A program made the position numbers and the translations under genes. From Mycobacterium kansasii ATCC 12478 (GTDB taxonomy: Bacteria; Actinomycetota; Actinomycetes; Mycobacteriales; Mycobacteriaceae), in assembly GCF_000157895.3 (NCBI RefSeq), contig NC_022663.1, positions 4,340,001-4,404,000 on the forward strand: a stretch of 64,000 nt of DNA. Direction: 5' to 3'. Below the pieces are notes generated by a model. It saw only the letters and a program-made list of their open reading frames with translations, did not search any database and was not told the origin of the DNA. Positions 1 to 8,288 of the stretch are shown here, in pieces; position 1 is the stretch's first letter, and every line of letters begins with the position of its first letter.

Positions 1-356
1 TGATGGTCGGTAATCGGCTGACCGACGTCTCGCATGCCATCGAGCGGGGCACCCGCACCGCCGAAACCCGCTACGGCCGTTCGTTCGGAATCGTCGACGG
101 GTACGGCGGCCACGGGATCGGCCGGCAGATGCACCTGGATCCGTTCTTGCCCAACGAGGGCGCTCCCGGGCGCGGACCGGTGCTGGTCGCGGGCTCGGTG
201 CTGGCCATCGAACCAATGTTGACCCTTGGCACCGGCAGAACCGTGGTGCTCGACGACAACTGGACAGTCACTACTGCCGACGGATCGCGTGCGGCACACT
301 GGGAGCACACAGTTGCGGTAACCGAGGACGGGCCCCGAATCCTGACCTTTGGTTAA
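1..356 (+). CDS. mapA: Type I methionine aminopeptidase, C-terminal part (MapA)
   Basis: This is the last 117 residues of a cytosolic methionine aminopeptidase, the metalloenzyme that removes the initiator Met from new proteins; the start lies before the window. The C-terminal metal ligands are visible: the His in GYGGHGIG, the Glu in AIEPML and the Glu in HWEHTVAV. The full enzyme is about 266 residues in M. tuberculosis (Rv0734), so more than half is missing from view. In mycobacteria it normally follows secY-adk and precedes sigL, as it does here. The stop codon lies only 5 bases before the SigL promoter. Identity is secure; the only limit is the truncation by the window edge. Confidence 0.95.
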   Translation, partial: MVGNRLTDVSHAIERGTRTAETRYGRSFGIVDGYGGHGIGRQMHLDPFLPNEGAPGRGPVLVAGSVLAIEPMLTLGTGRTVVLDDNWTVTTADGSRAAHWEHTVAVTEDGPRILTFG

Positions 357-361
357 GCGGC

Positions 362-389
362 TGAACCAAACACCTACTCGACTCGTGTC
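362..389 (+). promoter_or_regulatory. SigL-type promoter of sigL-rslA (TGAACC-N16-CGTGTC)
   Basis: TGAACC at 362-367 and CGTGTC at 384-389 are separated by 16 bases. This equals the promoter consensus described for M. tuberculosis SigL (TGAACC-N16-18-CGTgtc), a sigma factor known to activate its own gene. The predicted start site near 396 leaves room for the GGAGG ribosome-binding site and the GTG at 409. Autoregulation is therefore inferred here. Confidence 0.85.
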
Positions 390-408
390 AGAAGCGGGAG
401 GTGATCGA

Positions 409-954
409 GTGGGTCGGGTGGCCGGCACTCGGGCGGCGTCCGGGGCGACTGAGGCCGCGCTGATGAAGGCGCTCTACGACGAGCATGCCGCTGTCTTGTG
501 GCGTTATGCGCTGCGGTTGACCGGCGACGCGAGCCAGGCCGAGGACGTCGTTCAGGAGACCTTGCTGCGGGCATGGCAGCATCCGGAAGTGATAGGTGAT
601 ACCGAGCGGTCGGCGCGCGCGTGGTTGTTCACCGTCGCGCGCAACATGATCATCGACGATCGGCGCAGCGCACGGTCACGCAATGTCGTCGGCTCCACCG
701 ACGAATCGGGCGCGCCCGAGCAGTCCGTGCCCGACGAGGTGAACGCGGCGCTGGACCGGTTGCTGATCGCCGAGGCCATGGCTCACCTCTCCGACGAGCA
801 CCGGGCCGTGATCGAGCGGTCCTACTATCGTGGATGGACCACCGCGCAGATTGCCGGCGACCTCGGAATCGCCGAAGGCACCGTCAAGTCGCGACTGCAC
901 TACGCGGTGCGGGCGCTGCGGCTCGGCCTGCAGGAACTTGGGGTGACGCGATGA
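409..954 (+). CDS. sigL: ECF RNA polymerase sigma factor SigL
   Basis: This is an extracytoplasmic-function sigma factor of 181 residues with region 2 (from about residue 20, containing ALYDEHAAVLWRYALRLTG and the AEDVVQETLLRAW block) and region 4 (about 130-175, helix-turn-helix with TAQIAGDLGIAEGTVKSRL). It directs RNA polymerase to promoters such as those at 362 and 1824. The GTG at 409 is chosen because GGAGG lies 7 bases upstream and the N-terminus VGRVAG then lines up with M. tuberculosis SigL. It is followed by its anti-sigma factor gene. In M. tuberculosis SigL controls polyketide synthases and secreted or membrane proteins. Confidence 0.95.
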   Translation: MGRVAGTRAASGATEAALMKALYDEHAAVLWRYALRLTGDASQAEDVVQETLLRAWQHPEVIGDTERSARAWLFTVARNMIIDDRRSARSRNVVGSTDESGAPEQSVPDEVNAALDRLLIAEAMAHLSDEHRAVIERSYYRGWTTAQIAGDLGIAEGTVKSRLHYAVRALRLGLQELGVTR

Positions 955-1041
955 CGGCAGGACTGAATCGAGGGACTGTTCACGGACCCATCCGGGCGGC
1001 CGTCCGTTCCGAATACTTGGGGGTGACAGGAGATGGATGAC

Positions 1042-1806
1042 ATGGTCACGTCGCTTAGGGGGCTTGGCCCGCCCGGTGACAACGAGGGCTATGACCTGAC
1101 GACCGGTCACAACCACCCCTATGGAATGTGGGACGCCGCTTACGTATTGGGGTCGCTGTCGGCGACCGATCGCCGCGAATACGAAGAGCACATGAGCGGG
1201 TGTCCCGCCTGCCGCCAGGCCGTCGCCGAACTCTCCGGTGTGCCCGCATTGCTTTCGCAGCTGGCCCGCGACGAGGTGGCGGCGATGAACGAGTCCGGCC
1301 CCGCCGCGGGTGGTCCGCCGGCTGCGCCGCAGCTCTCGCCGCAGTTGTTGCCGTCGTTGCTGGCAACGGTGCGCTGGCGCCGTCGCCGCGCCCGGCTGAC
1401 GACGTGGGTAGCATCGGCCGCCGCAGCCGTGGTGTTGGGAATTGCTGTACTGGTTGGTGTCCAGGGCTATTCTGGATCACCGGAGCCGCCGGCCGTGTCG
1501 GCGCAGCCGATGGCACAGGTCGGGACCACCCTGCTGGCTTCGACGGTGTCGCTGCACCCCGAGCACTGGGGGACGTTCATCAACCTGCGGTGTGTTTGCC
1601 TGGCTCCGCCGGATGCGCACCACGACACGCTGGCGATGGTGGTGGTGGGTCGTGACGGCAGCCAAACCCGCCTGGCGACGTGGGTGGCCGAACCCGGCCA
1701 CACCGCGACACCGGCCGGCAGCATCTCGACGCCGGTTGATCGGATCGCCGCCGTGCAAGTGGTTTCCGCCGATACCGGCCAAGTGCTGCTGCAGCGTTCG
1801 CTCTGA
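1042..1806 (+). CDS. rslA: Anti-sigma-L factor RslA
   Basis: This 254-residue single-pass membrane anti-sigma factor would hold SigL inactive until a signal is sensed. The zinc-binding anti-sigma motif H-x3-C-x2-C is at about His50, Cys54 and Cys57. One membrane helix lies at about residues 119-143 (TWVASAAAAVVLGIAVL). The outer domain carries a close Cys pair in NLRCVCLAPP, which fits redox control. Its C-terminal part looks very like M. tuberculosis Rv0736. The ATG at 1042 is preferred over the ATG at 1033 because AGGAG ends 9 bases before 1042 but directly abuts 1033. The gap from sigL is 87 bases, longer than expected for a coupled pair. Confidence 0.93.
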   Translation: MVTSLRGLGPPGDNEGYDLTTGHNHPYGMWDAAYVLGSLSATDRREYEEHMSGCPACRQAVAELSGVPALLSQLARDEVAAMNESGPAAGGPPAAPQLSPQLLPSLLATVRWRRRRARLTTWVASAAAAVVLGIAVLVGVQGYSGSPEPPAVSAQPMAQVGTTLLASTVSLHPEHWGTFINLRCVCLAPPDAHHDTLAMVVVGRDGSQTRLATWVAEPGHTATPAGSISTPVDRIAAVQVVSADTGQVLLQRSL

Positions 1807-1823
1807 ATTCGCCCGGCCCGCGG

Positions 1824-1851
1824 TGAACTGAAGTTCGCCGCGGGTCGTGTT
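1824..1851 (+). promoter_or_regulatory. SigL-type promoter of the ThDP/KAS III/PLP operon
   Basis: TGAACT (1824-1829), a 16-base spacer and CGTGTT (1846-1851) differ from the SigL consensus by one base in each box. The ATG of the next gene begins at 1858, about where the transcript should start, so the mRNA is predicted to be leaderless, which is common in mycobacteria. No Shine-Dalgarno-like sequence is present before that ATG, which supports this reading. Confidence 0.7.
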
Positions 1852-1857
1852 ACCGAC

Positions 1858-3567
1858 ATGCCCAGGAAGCACCGGGTGGTCGACCACATCGTGAACCACC
1901 TCGCGGCAATCGGAGTCGACCACGTCTTCGGTGTGGACGGAGCCAACATCGAAGATCTCTACGACGCCGCGCATTTCCACCCGTCGCTGTGCGCCATCCT
2001 GGCCAAGCACGAATTCTCCGCCGCCGCAATGGCTGACGGGTACAGCCGCAGTGGATGCGGATTAGGTGTGGTGGCGGCGACTTCCGGCGGCGGCGCCCTC
2101 AATCTCGTCGCGGGATTGGGGGAGGCGCTGGCAAGCCGGGTACCGGTGCTTGCCCTGGTCGGTCAATCCGCCACGGCCCTGGACGGCCGGGGCGCCTTTC
2201 AGGACACCAGCGGGCGCAACGGATCGCTGGATGCCGAAGCGGTGTTCTCCGCGGTGTCGCTATCGTGTCAGCGGGTGCTGGCGCCGGCCGAGATTGCCTC
2301 GGCCCTGCCGCGTGCTATTGCCGCGGCGCGCACCGGCGGTCCGGCTGTGTTGTTGCTGCCCAAGGACATTCAGCAGGGATGCGTGGAGATCGAGGAGCGC
2401 AAGGGGTCGCCGGGGGAGGTTCGGCCCATCGGTAACCCGCATCCCATAACGCGGATTCTGCGCCGGGCGAACGGCCCGGTCACGATGATCGTCGGCGAGC
2501 AGGTCGCGCGCGACGACTGCCGCCCGGAGCTCGAACAGCTGCGAGCGGTGTTGCGGGCGCGCGTGGCGACCGTGCCGGAGGCCAAGGATGTCACGGGGAT
2601 ACCGGGGCTCGGATCCTCGTCGGCGCTGGGGGTGACGGGAGTCATGGGCCACCCGAACGTGGCCGACGCGGTGGCCGGCAGCGCGGTGTGCCTCGTCGTC
2701 GGCACCCGCTTGCCCGTCACCGCCCGCGCCGGCCTGGAAGAAGCGCTGGCCGCGGTGCGAACGGTGTCGATCGGCTCAGCGCCGCCGTACCTTCCGTGCA
2801 CCCACGTGCACACCGACGACCTGCGCGGCTCGCTGCGCATCCTCACCCAGGCGCTCTCGGGATCCGGGCGGCCTACCGGCCTGCGGGTGCCCGACATGGT
2901 GCAGCGCACCGAGCTGCGGCCCCCGCCCTGGACGGGTCCGGGCGTGCGGTACCGCGATGCCATGGCCGTGCTCAACGATGCGCTGCCCGACGGCACCGAC
3001 ATCGTGGTCGACGCCGGCAACACCGGGGCGGCCGCGATCCACTACCTGGGTGCCCGCCGGGGCGGCAGGTTCGCTGTCGCGCTCGGCATGGGCGGCATGG
3101 GCTACAGCTTCGGGGCCGGCATCGGAATGGCCTTGGGCCGCGCCAACAGTGGACGGCCTGCGGGGCGCACCGTGGTGATCGCCGGGGACGGAGCGTTTTT
3201 CATGCACGGCATGGAGGTGCACACCGCCGTTCAGTACCGGCTTCCGGTGACGTTCGTGCTGTTCAACAACAACGCCCATGCCATGTGTGTGACCCGCGAG
3301 CAGCTATTTTATGGAGATCTATATAGCTACAACAGATTTCGCTGCAGCCGGCTGGGATCTGGCCTGGCGGAGATGTTTCCGGGCCTGACGTCCGTCGACG
3401 TCGCCGACGTCGAGCACTTCGCGACGGCGATGCGCGCCGCCGTCGGCCTCGACGGGCCGGCGGTGGTCAGCGTCGAATGCGCTGCCGGCGAAATTCCGCC
3501 GTTCGCACCGTTTCTCGTTACACCTATCGCAGAGGAGTACCGAACCGATGTCGCTGCCAGCGCTTGA
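1858..3567 (+). CDS. Thiamine diphosphate-dependent enzyme, acetolactate synthase-like
   Basis: This 569-residue protein has the full ThDP-enzyme layout: an N-terminal PYR domain with the cofactor-activating Glu at about residue 52 (AKHEFSAAAMADGY), a central domain, and a C-terminal PP domain with the GDG...NN cofactor motif at about 443-471 (IAGDGAFF to VLFNNN). Enzymes of this family decarboxylate 2-oxo acids or join the resulting aldehyde to another carbonyl (acyloin or acetolactate formation). It starts a tight operon with an SRPBCC protein, a KAS III-like enzyme and an aminotransferase, so a small-molecule biosynthetic role is likely. It is not the housekeeping IlvB, judging by the context and the absence of ilvN. 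Substrate unknown. Confidence 0.85.
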   Translation: MPRKHRVVDHIVNHLAAIGVDHVFGVDGANIEDLYDAAHFHPSLCAILAKHEFSAAAMADGYSRSGCGLGVVAATSGGGALNLVAGLGEALASRVPVLALVGQSATALDGRGAFQDTSGRNGSLDAEAVFSAVSLSCQRVLAPAEIASALPRAIAAARTGGPAVLLLPKDIQQGCVEIEERKGSPGEVRPIGNPHPITRILRRANGPVTMIVGEQVARDDCRPELEQLRAVLRARVATVPEAKDVTGIPGLGSSSALGVTGVMGHPNVADAVAGSAVCLVVGTRLPVTARAGLEEALAAVRTVSIGSAPPYLPCTHVHTDDLRGSLRILTQALSGSGRPTGLRVPDMVQRTELRPPPWTGPGVRYRDAMAVLNDALPDGTDIVVDAGNTGAAAIHYLGARRGGRFAVALGMGGMGYSFGAGIGMALGRANSGRPAGRTVVIAGDGAFFMHGMEVHTAVQYRLPVTFVLFNNNAHAMCVTREQLFYGDLYSYNRFRCSRLGSGLAEMFPGLTSVDVADVEHFATAMRAAVGLDGPAVVSVECAAGEIPPFAPFLVTPIAEEYRTDVAASA

Positions 3568-4213
3568 CGATGTCTTCACTCATACCGGCACAGTGGCACC
3601 CATCGACGGGCTGATCCGTATCGAAACCAGCCCGCGAGAGAAGGCCACCCCGATCATCATGGAGATGATGCGATCGGTGTATCCGCATGATCAGGTTTTC
3701 GGGCAGTACTGTACCGTCAACGATTTCATCGATTGTCCCCCCGACGAGCTGTTCGCCTATATGGCCGACACCCGCAGCCTCGAGGAGTGGACGTACAGCC
3801 TGCGTGGCTTCACACCGACCGACGAGCCGGGCCTGTGGCTGGCCTACGATCGGCTCGGTTCGCAGACCAAGATCTACACCCGCACTATAGCCAACGAGCA
3901 GGCCCGGACGGTGGACTACCACTGCGCCTGGGATCAGGGCAAGCACCTGTGGATGGTCTACCTGATGCGCGTCGTCGACGCGCAGGTGGTGCTGGACCGC
4001 CCGGGTTCTGTTGTGCTGTGGACGAATTGCCACCACCCATTCTACGACCACAACCCCTACCCGGAGACCGCGCCGGCCGACCGCCCGGTTTGGGTGGGGG
4101 ATTTCTGGGATATGTTCGCCGCAGGCCACCTGCTGGAACTGAAGAACCTCAAGGCCATCGCGGAATACCGGCACCGCAACGGCTTACCCGTCGTGCCCGT
4201 CTGGATGAGGTGA
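3548..4213 (+). CDS. SRPBCC / START-like domain protein
   Basis: This 221-residue soluble protein overlaps the upstream gene by 20 bases, so the two are probably coupled. After about 55 leading residues the pattern YCTVNDFIDCPPDELFAYMA resembles the start of the polyketide cyclase/SRPBCC fold, a helix-grip cavity that binds hydrophobic molecules. Members act as aromatase/cyclases, hydrolases or lipid carriers. The rest is rich in Trp, Tyr and His, including NCHHPFYDHNPYP. No signal peptide or membrane segment is seen. In this operon it may shape or bind the product of the KAS III-like enzyme. The family call is moderate because it rests on fold-level resemblance; catalytic activity is not shown. 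Confidence 0.6.
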   Translation: MSLPALDDVFTHTGTVAPIDGLIRIETSPREKATPIIMEMMRSVYPHDQVFGQYCTVNDFIDCPPDELFAYMADTRSLEEWTYSLRGFTPTDEPGLWLAYDRLGSQTKIYTRTIANEQARTVDYHCAWDQGKHLWMVYLMRVVDAQVVLDRPGSVVLWTNCHHPFYDHNPYPETAPADRPVWVGDFWDMFAAGHLLELKNLKAIAEYRHRNGLPVVPVWMR

Positions 4214-4218
4214 AATAC

Positions 4219-5238
4219 ATGGTGGGCCAACCCGTCAGTCTCATCGACGTTTCCAGCTATCTGCCCGGCGAGCCGATCGGCGCGGACTACTACGCGCAGT
4301 TCGCCGAATCCGACGACCTGCGCGACAGCGTGATGTTTCGTGCGCCGGCGTTTCGCCATCATGTCGCCCCGGACGAGACCGCGGTCGACATGGTGGAGCG
4401 TGCGGCGCAGGGGTTGATCGAACGCCACGGCGAGGACGTGATCGAGACCGTCGACATACTGATCACCCATACTCAGGCGCCGGATGTGCCGTTCTACGGT
4501 GCCGGCGGCGGCATTGCGCACCGCCTGGGCATGCGACCGTCGTGGGTGCTGGACTTGCACAACGGTGGGTGCGCAGCATTTGTGTTGGCGCTCAACGTGG
4601 CTCGCCAACTGTTGACTTCCGGTGCGGGGCGCACGGCGCTGATCGCGATTGCGCAGAATGCCGCCGGCCAGGTATTCGATCAACCCGGAGTCCGCCGCAA
4701 GTCACAGGCGGCGGTGCCCGGCGACGGGGCTGCGGTGGGCTTGGTCGCGCTGTCGGACCGCTCCCCCATTCTGGGGGTCGAATGCCGCACCTACGGCGAG
4801 TACGCCGGCGAGATGACGCTTGCCCCCGATCCGCCGCGCAAGTGGTGGCAGCCCGGAACCGGCGAGCTCTGTATCGGGTTCACCGAGAGCAAGATCACCA
4901 AGGTGCTGGCCCGCGGCAACCGGCAGGTTCCGGAGGTGGCGCTGGCCGTGTGCGATCGAATCAACCTGCCCGCCAAGGACATCGATCTACTGGTCACCAA
5001 TCAGCCCAACCGGGTGTTCCTGCGCAACTGGCGCGAAGCACTCGAACTTGCTGCCGAACGGCACTTCGACACCTTCGACGCGTGCGGAAACCTGTTCGGC
5101 GCCGGGATTCCGGTCAACCTGGATCGGGCGATCACGACCGGGCGGGTGACCGCCGGCGCGATGGTTATGATGGCCGGGTTCGCCCACGCCGGCGATTTCG
5201 CCGGGGCGGCGGCGATGCGCTGGGGCGGGCGGCCCTGA
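4219..5238 (+). CDS. 3-oxoacyl-ACP synthase III-like condensing enzyme, His replaced by Asn
   Basis: This 339-residue thiolase-fold protein resembles FabH/KAS III. The nucleophile region reads LDLHNGGCAAF, giving Cys118, and the last triad residue is Asn291 in ACGNLFGAGIP. The middle residue, His in normal KAS III (PHQAN), is Asn261 in LLVTNQPNR. A Cys-Asn-Asn set suggests acyl transfer or a modified condensation rather than standard decarboxylating Claisen chemistry. The ATG at 4219 has GAGG 8 bases upstream; a GTG at 4210 overlapping the previous stop is possible. The stop overlaps the next start (TGATG). It clusters with the ThDP enzyme and aminotransferase and is probably biosynthetic. 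Confidence 0.82.
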   Translation: MVGQPVSLIDVSSYLPGEPIGADYYAQFAESDDLRDSVMFRAPAFRHHVAPDETAVDMVERAAQGLIERHGEDVIETVDILITHTQAPDVPFYGAGGGIAHRLGMRPSWVLDLHNGGCAAFVLALNVARQLLTSGAGRTALIAIAQNAAGQVFDQPGVRRKSQAAVPGDGAAVGLVALSDRSPILGVECRTYGEYAGEMTLAPDPPRKWWQPGTGELCIGFTESKITKVLARGNRQVPEVALAVCDRINLPAKDIDLLVTNQPNRVFLRNWREALELAAERHFDTFDACGNLFGAGIPVNLDRAITTGRVTAGAMVMMAGFAHAGDFAGAAAMRWGGRP

Positions 5239-6245
5239 TGCTCACCGTCGCGAGCCCGAATGCGATCGACCCGTGTGCGTTGTCGCTCAACGAGAATCCG
5301 TTCCCACCGCTGCCGGCGGTGCGCGCGGCGCTGATTCGCTCGATAGACGCGGTGAACCGGTATCCGGAGTTTCTGCCGCAGCGCCTGCGCGAATTGATTG
5401 CCGCCCACATCGGCATGCCCGTCGACCAGGTGGTGCTCGGTGCCGGTGCGACCGGCGTGGTGATGCAGGCCCTCCGCGCGGTGACCGTGCCCGGCGATGC
5501 AATCGCGATGGCCGCGCCGACCTTCGACGGATATCCGATCGTCGCGCAACTGGCGGGACTGACCGTGGTGACCGTCCCCCTCGACGACTACGGCCATCAC
5601 GATCTGGGCGCGCTGGCCGACGCCGCCGACGACGCCCGAGTGGTGGTGCTTTGCCGGCCGCACAATCCGACCGGCACGCTGGAGCCGGTGCCGGCGGTGC
5701 TGCGGTTCCTGAGCCGGGTGCCCCCTGACACCGTGGTGCTGCTCGACGAGGCGTACGTAGAATTCGCCGCGCCGAAGCATCGAACCGACGCTTCGGCGTT
5801 GCTTGCTCGGTTCCCCAATGTGCTGGTGGTGCGGACCTTTTCCAAGGCCTACGGGCTGGCCGGGCTGCGGATCGGTTACGGCCTGGCCGCGGCGGAGCTG
5901 GCCGCAGCGATGTGGGCTCAGCAGCTTCCGTTCGGCATGGCCGGCACCGGCTTGCTGGCGGTCGCCGCTTCCTATGAGGCCGAAGACCAGCTGGCGCACC
6001 GGGTTCGGCTGATCACGGCCGAACGGCGCTATCTTCAGCAGCAATTGAGCGCGATGGGTATATTCACCACCGACGCGCACGCCAACTTCATGTACCTGCC
6101 GTCGAGGGGTCGGCGATGGGATGAAGTTTTCACCCGGGCCGGCCTGCAGGTCCGGCTGTACCCGGACGGCGGTGCGCGGATAACCGTGGGCAGCCGCGCG
6201 TCAACTCTGGCGGTGTTGCGCGCGGTCGGAAAATCTGCGGCGTGA
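5238..6245 (+). CDS. PLP-dependent aminotransferase, HisC-like (fold type I)
   Basis: This 335-residue protein is a class I/II aminotransferase of the histidinol-phosphate/aromatic type. Visible motifs are SLNENPFPPLP at the N-terminus, CRPHNPTGT for cofactor binding, LLDEAYVEFA, and the Schiff-base Lys at about residue 203 in RTFSKAYGLAGLRIGYG. It closely resembles M. tuberculosis Rv3772 (aromatic aminotransferase) in motif wording. The start ATG overlaps the previous stop, so it is the last gene of the operon beginning at 1858. It could add an amino group to the keto product of the upstream enzymes. A role in histidine synthesis is unlikely here, away from the his genes. Confidence 0.87.
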   Translation: MLTVASPNAIDPCALSLNENPFPPLPAVRAALIRSIDAVNRYPEFLPQRLRELIAAHIGMPVDQVVLGAGATGVVMQALRAVTVPGDAIAMAAPTFDGYPIVAQLAGLTVVTVPLDDYGHHDLGALADAADDARVVVLCRPHNPTGTLEPVPAVLRFLSRVPPDTVVLLDEAYVEFAAPKHRTDASALLARFPNVLVVRTFSKAYGLAGLRIGYGLAAAELAAAMWAQQLPFGMAGTGLLAVAASYEAEDQLAHRVRLITAERRYLQQQLSAMGIFTTDAHANFMYLPSRGRRWDEVFTRAGLQVRLYPDGGARITVGSRASTLAVLRAVGKSAA

Positions 6246-6292
6246 ACCTCGTGTGTTGACCCGATGGCCCCGCCAGTGCGGTAAGAAAGGGC

Positions 6293-6805
6293 GTGGCTGC
6301 ATCACGACCGGAGAAACCCGACCCGATCGCCGTCGCCCGGGCCAACTGGGAGAAGGCCGGGTGGGGTGACGTGGCGCCGGGCATGGTCGCGGTGACGTCG
6401 GTGATGCGTGCACACCAGATCCTGCTGGCCCGCGTCGAGACGGCGCTGCGCCCCTACGATCTCAGTTTCTCGCGTTTCGAGCTGCTGCGGCTCTTGGCGT
6501 TCAGCCGCACCGGAGCATTGCCGATCACCAAAGCCTCCGACCGCCTGCAGGTTCATGTCACCAGCGTCACGCACGCGATCCGCCGGCTGGAAGCCGACGG
6601 GCTGGTACAACGGGTGCCGCACCCCACCGACGGGCGGACCACGCTGGTGCAGATCACCGAGTTGGGGCGCGCCACCGTCGAGGGCGCCACCCTGACCCTC
6701 AACGAGCAGGTGTTCGCCGACATCGGAATGGACGCCTACGAATCGGCGGCGCTGGTGTCCGCCATCGAAACGTTGCGGCGCAAGGCCGGAGATTTCACCG
6801 ATTGA
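6293..6805 (+). CDS. MarR-family transcriptional regulator (Rv0737-like)
   Basis: This 170-residue regulator has a winged helix-turn-helix at about residues 55-120: FSRFELLRLLAF, then ITKASDRLQVHVTSVTHAIR as the recognition helices, and VPHPTDGRTTLVQITELG as the wing. It matches Rv0737, which sits at the same place after rslA in M. tuberculosis. It starts at GTG 6293, 47 bases after the aminotransferase, and could regulate either that operon or the mms genes; the sequence gives no ligand clue. MarR proteins usually act as dimers that leave DNA on binding a small molecule. Confidence 0.85.
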   Translation: MAASRPEKPDPIAVARANWEKAGWGDVAPGMVAVTSVMRAHQILLARVETALRPYDLSFSRFELLRLLAFSRTGALPITKASDRLQVHVTSVTHAIRRLEADGLVQRVPHPTDGRTTLVQITELGRATVEGATLTLNEQVFADIGMDAYESAALVSAIETLRRKAGDFTD

Positions 6806-6836
6806 ACCGATTGGCACTCGAGAGAAAGGCACGTCA

Positions 6837-7385
6837 GTGGACCCACTAGTTGCTCACCGGCGAGCGCAGGATGCGTTCGCCGGCGTCCTCGCCAACGTCA
6901 GCCCCGAACAGCACGGCGCTGCGACACCCTGCTCGGAGTGGACGGTGCGGGATCTGATCGAGCATGTCATCAGCGGCAACGAACACGTCGGGCAATGGGC
7001 GCAACACCCGGTTGAGCCTCCCGCACGGCCCGACGACATGCTGGCGGCCCACCGGACCGCGGCCGCCGCCGCCCACGAGGTCTTCGCCGCGCCCGACGGG
7101 ATGTCCACCACCTTCAAGCTGCCGTTCGGGGAGCTGCCCGGCCAGGTGTTCGTCGGGATCCGCACCAGCGATGTGCTGACCCACGCATGGGACCTGGCCG
7201 CCGCCACCGGCCAACCCACCGATCTCGACCCCGAATTGGCGACCGAACAGCTCGCCGCCGTGCGCGCATTCATGGGGCCGCAGTTCCGTGGGCCGGGCAA
7301 GCCCTTCGCCGAGGAGCAGCCGTGCTCACCGGAGCGTGCGCCCGCCGACCAACTTGCCGCATTCCTGGGCCGAGAGGTCCAGTGA
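6837..7385 (+). CDS. DinB-like / mycothiol-dependent enzyme family protein (Rv0738-like)
   Basis: This 182-residue protein has the four-helix DinB-like bundle of the actinobacterial TIGR03086 group, related to mycothiol-dependent maleylpyruvate isomerase. Typical wording is seen: TPCSEWTVRDLIEHVISGN near residues 31-50 and TSDVLTHAWDLAAATGQ near 105-122; the two His residues in these motifs are the family's usual metal ligands. It resembles Rv0738 and lies in the same order after the MarR gene. The start is GTG 6837. Function is not established; a thiol-linked transferase or detoxification role is a family-based guess. Confidence 0.8.
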   Translation: MDPLVAHRRAQDAFAGVLANVSPEQHGAATPCSEWTVRDLIEHVISGNEHVGQWAQHPVEPPARPDDMLAAHRTAAAAAHEVFAAPDGMSTTFKLPFGELPGQVFVGIRTSDVLTHAWDLAAATGQPTDLDPELATEQLAAVRAFMGPQFRGPGKPFAEEQPCSPERAPADQLAAFLGREVQ

Positions 7386-7386
7386 G

Positions 7387-8274
7387 CTAGCCGGTCCGCA
7401 GCATCTCGATCACCGCGCTGAAGTCCAGGGCGTTGTGGGAGACGTCGGACGCGATGAACTCGGCATAGATCTCGGCGGCGTGCCGGCCCAGCGGTGCCGC
7501 GGACCCGGTAGCCCGCACCGCGTCCATCGCCAGGCCCAGGTCCTTGTTCATCAATGCCGTCGCGAAGCCCGGCTTGAAGTCGTTGTTGGCCGGCGAGGTG
7601 GGCACCGGGCCCGGCACCGGGCAATTGGTGTGCACCGCCCAGCAGTTGCCGGTCGCTCCGGTGATGACGTCGAACAGCGACTGGGCCGACAGCCCGAGCT
7701 TCTCGGCAAGCAGGAACGCCTCGCCGATCGCGATCTGCTGCACGGCCAGGACCATGTTGTTGCACAGCTTGGCGGCCTGGCCCGCGCCGGCCGCACCGCA
7801 GTGAATGATCTTGCCCGCCATGGGTTCCAGCACCGGGCGGGCCCGCTCCAAGACGTCCGCGTCGCCGCCGACCATGAACGCCAGCGTCCCGGCCGCGGCA
7901 CCCTTGACACCGCCGGACACCGGCGCGTCGAGCTGGGTCAGACCGTGCGATGCGGCCAGCGCATGCACCTCGCGGGCATCGCTGACCGAGATCGTCGAGC
8001 TGTCGATGAACAGCGCACCCGGTCGCGCGGCGGGCAGCACCTCGGCGTAGCAGCGCTTGACCACCTCACCGGTGGGCAGCATGGTGATCACCACGTCGGC
8101 CTCGGAAACCGCGCCGGCTGCGCTGTCGACCACCGCGCAGCCGCTTGATGCCGCCGCCGTCGCCGCTGCGGGTGCCGGGTCGTAGGCGCGCACCATGTGG
8201 CCGGCGGCAACCAGATTCGCCGACATGGGTGCGCCCATGTTGCCCAGTCCGAGGAACGCGATCGTCTCTGTCAC
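7387..8274 (-). CDS. mmsB: 3-hydroxyisobutyrate dehydrogenase
   Basis: This 295-residue enzyme oxidises 3-hydroxyisobutyrate to methylmalonate semialdehyde in valine breakdown, using NAD. The N-terminal Rossmann motif is FLGLGNMGAPM, the substrate-binding block is DAPVSGGVKGAAAGTL, and the catalytic Lys is in AGAGQAAKLCNNM. It matches Rv0751c. The start is GTG 8274, just after the fadE9 stop. It is the third gene of the minus-strand run mmsA-fadE9-mmsB, so the three valine steps are probably co-transcribed. Its stop lies immediately next to the end of the convergent gene at 6837-7385. Confidence 0.93.
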   Translation of the reverse strand: MTETIAFLGLGNMGAPMSANLVAAGHMVRAYDPAPAAATAAASSGCAVVDSAAGAVSEADVVITMLPTGEVVKRCYAEVLPAARPGALFIDSSTISVSDAREVHALAASHGLTQLDAPVSGGVKGAAAGTLAFMVGGDADVLERARPVLEPMAGKIIHCGAAGAGQAAKLCNNMVLAVQQIAIGEAFLLAEKLGLSAQSLFDVITGATGNCWAVHTNCPVPGPVPTSPANNDFKPGFATALMNKDLGLAMDAVRATGSAAPLGRHAAEIYAEFIASDVSHNALDFSAVIEMLRTG

Positions 8275-8288
8275 GTGGTGCAGCCCTC

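Noticed and set aside
951..1040. 29-codon reading frame overlapping the sigL stop (ATGA) and reaching the rslA start
   Set aside because: No similarity, GC-rich and short; it could serve as a coupling leader but nothing supports a product.
3733..4218. Long N-terminal extension of the KAS III-like gene
   Set aside because: It is an antiphase reading of the SRPBCC gene; KAS III similarity begins at the ATG at 4219.
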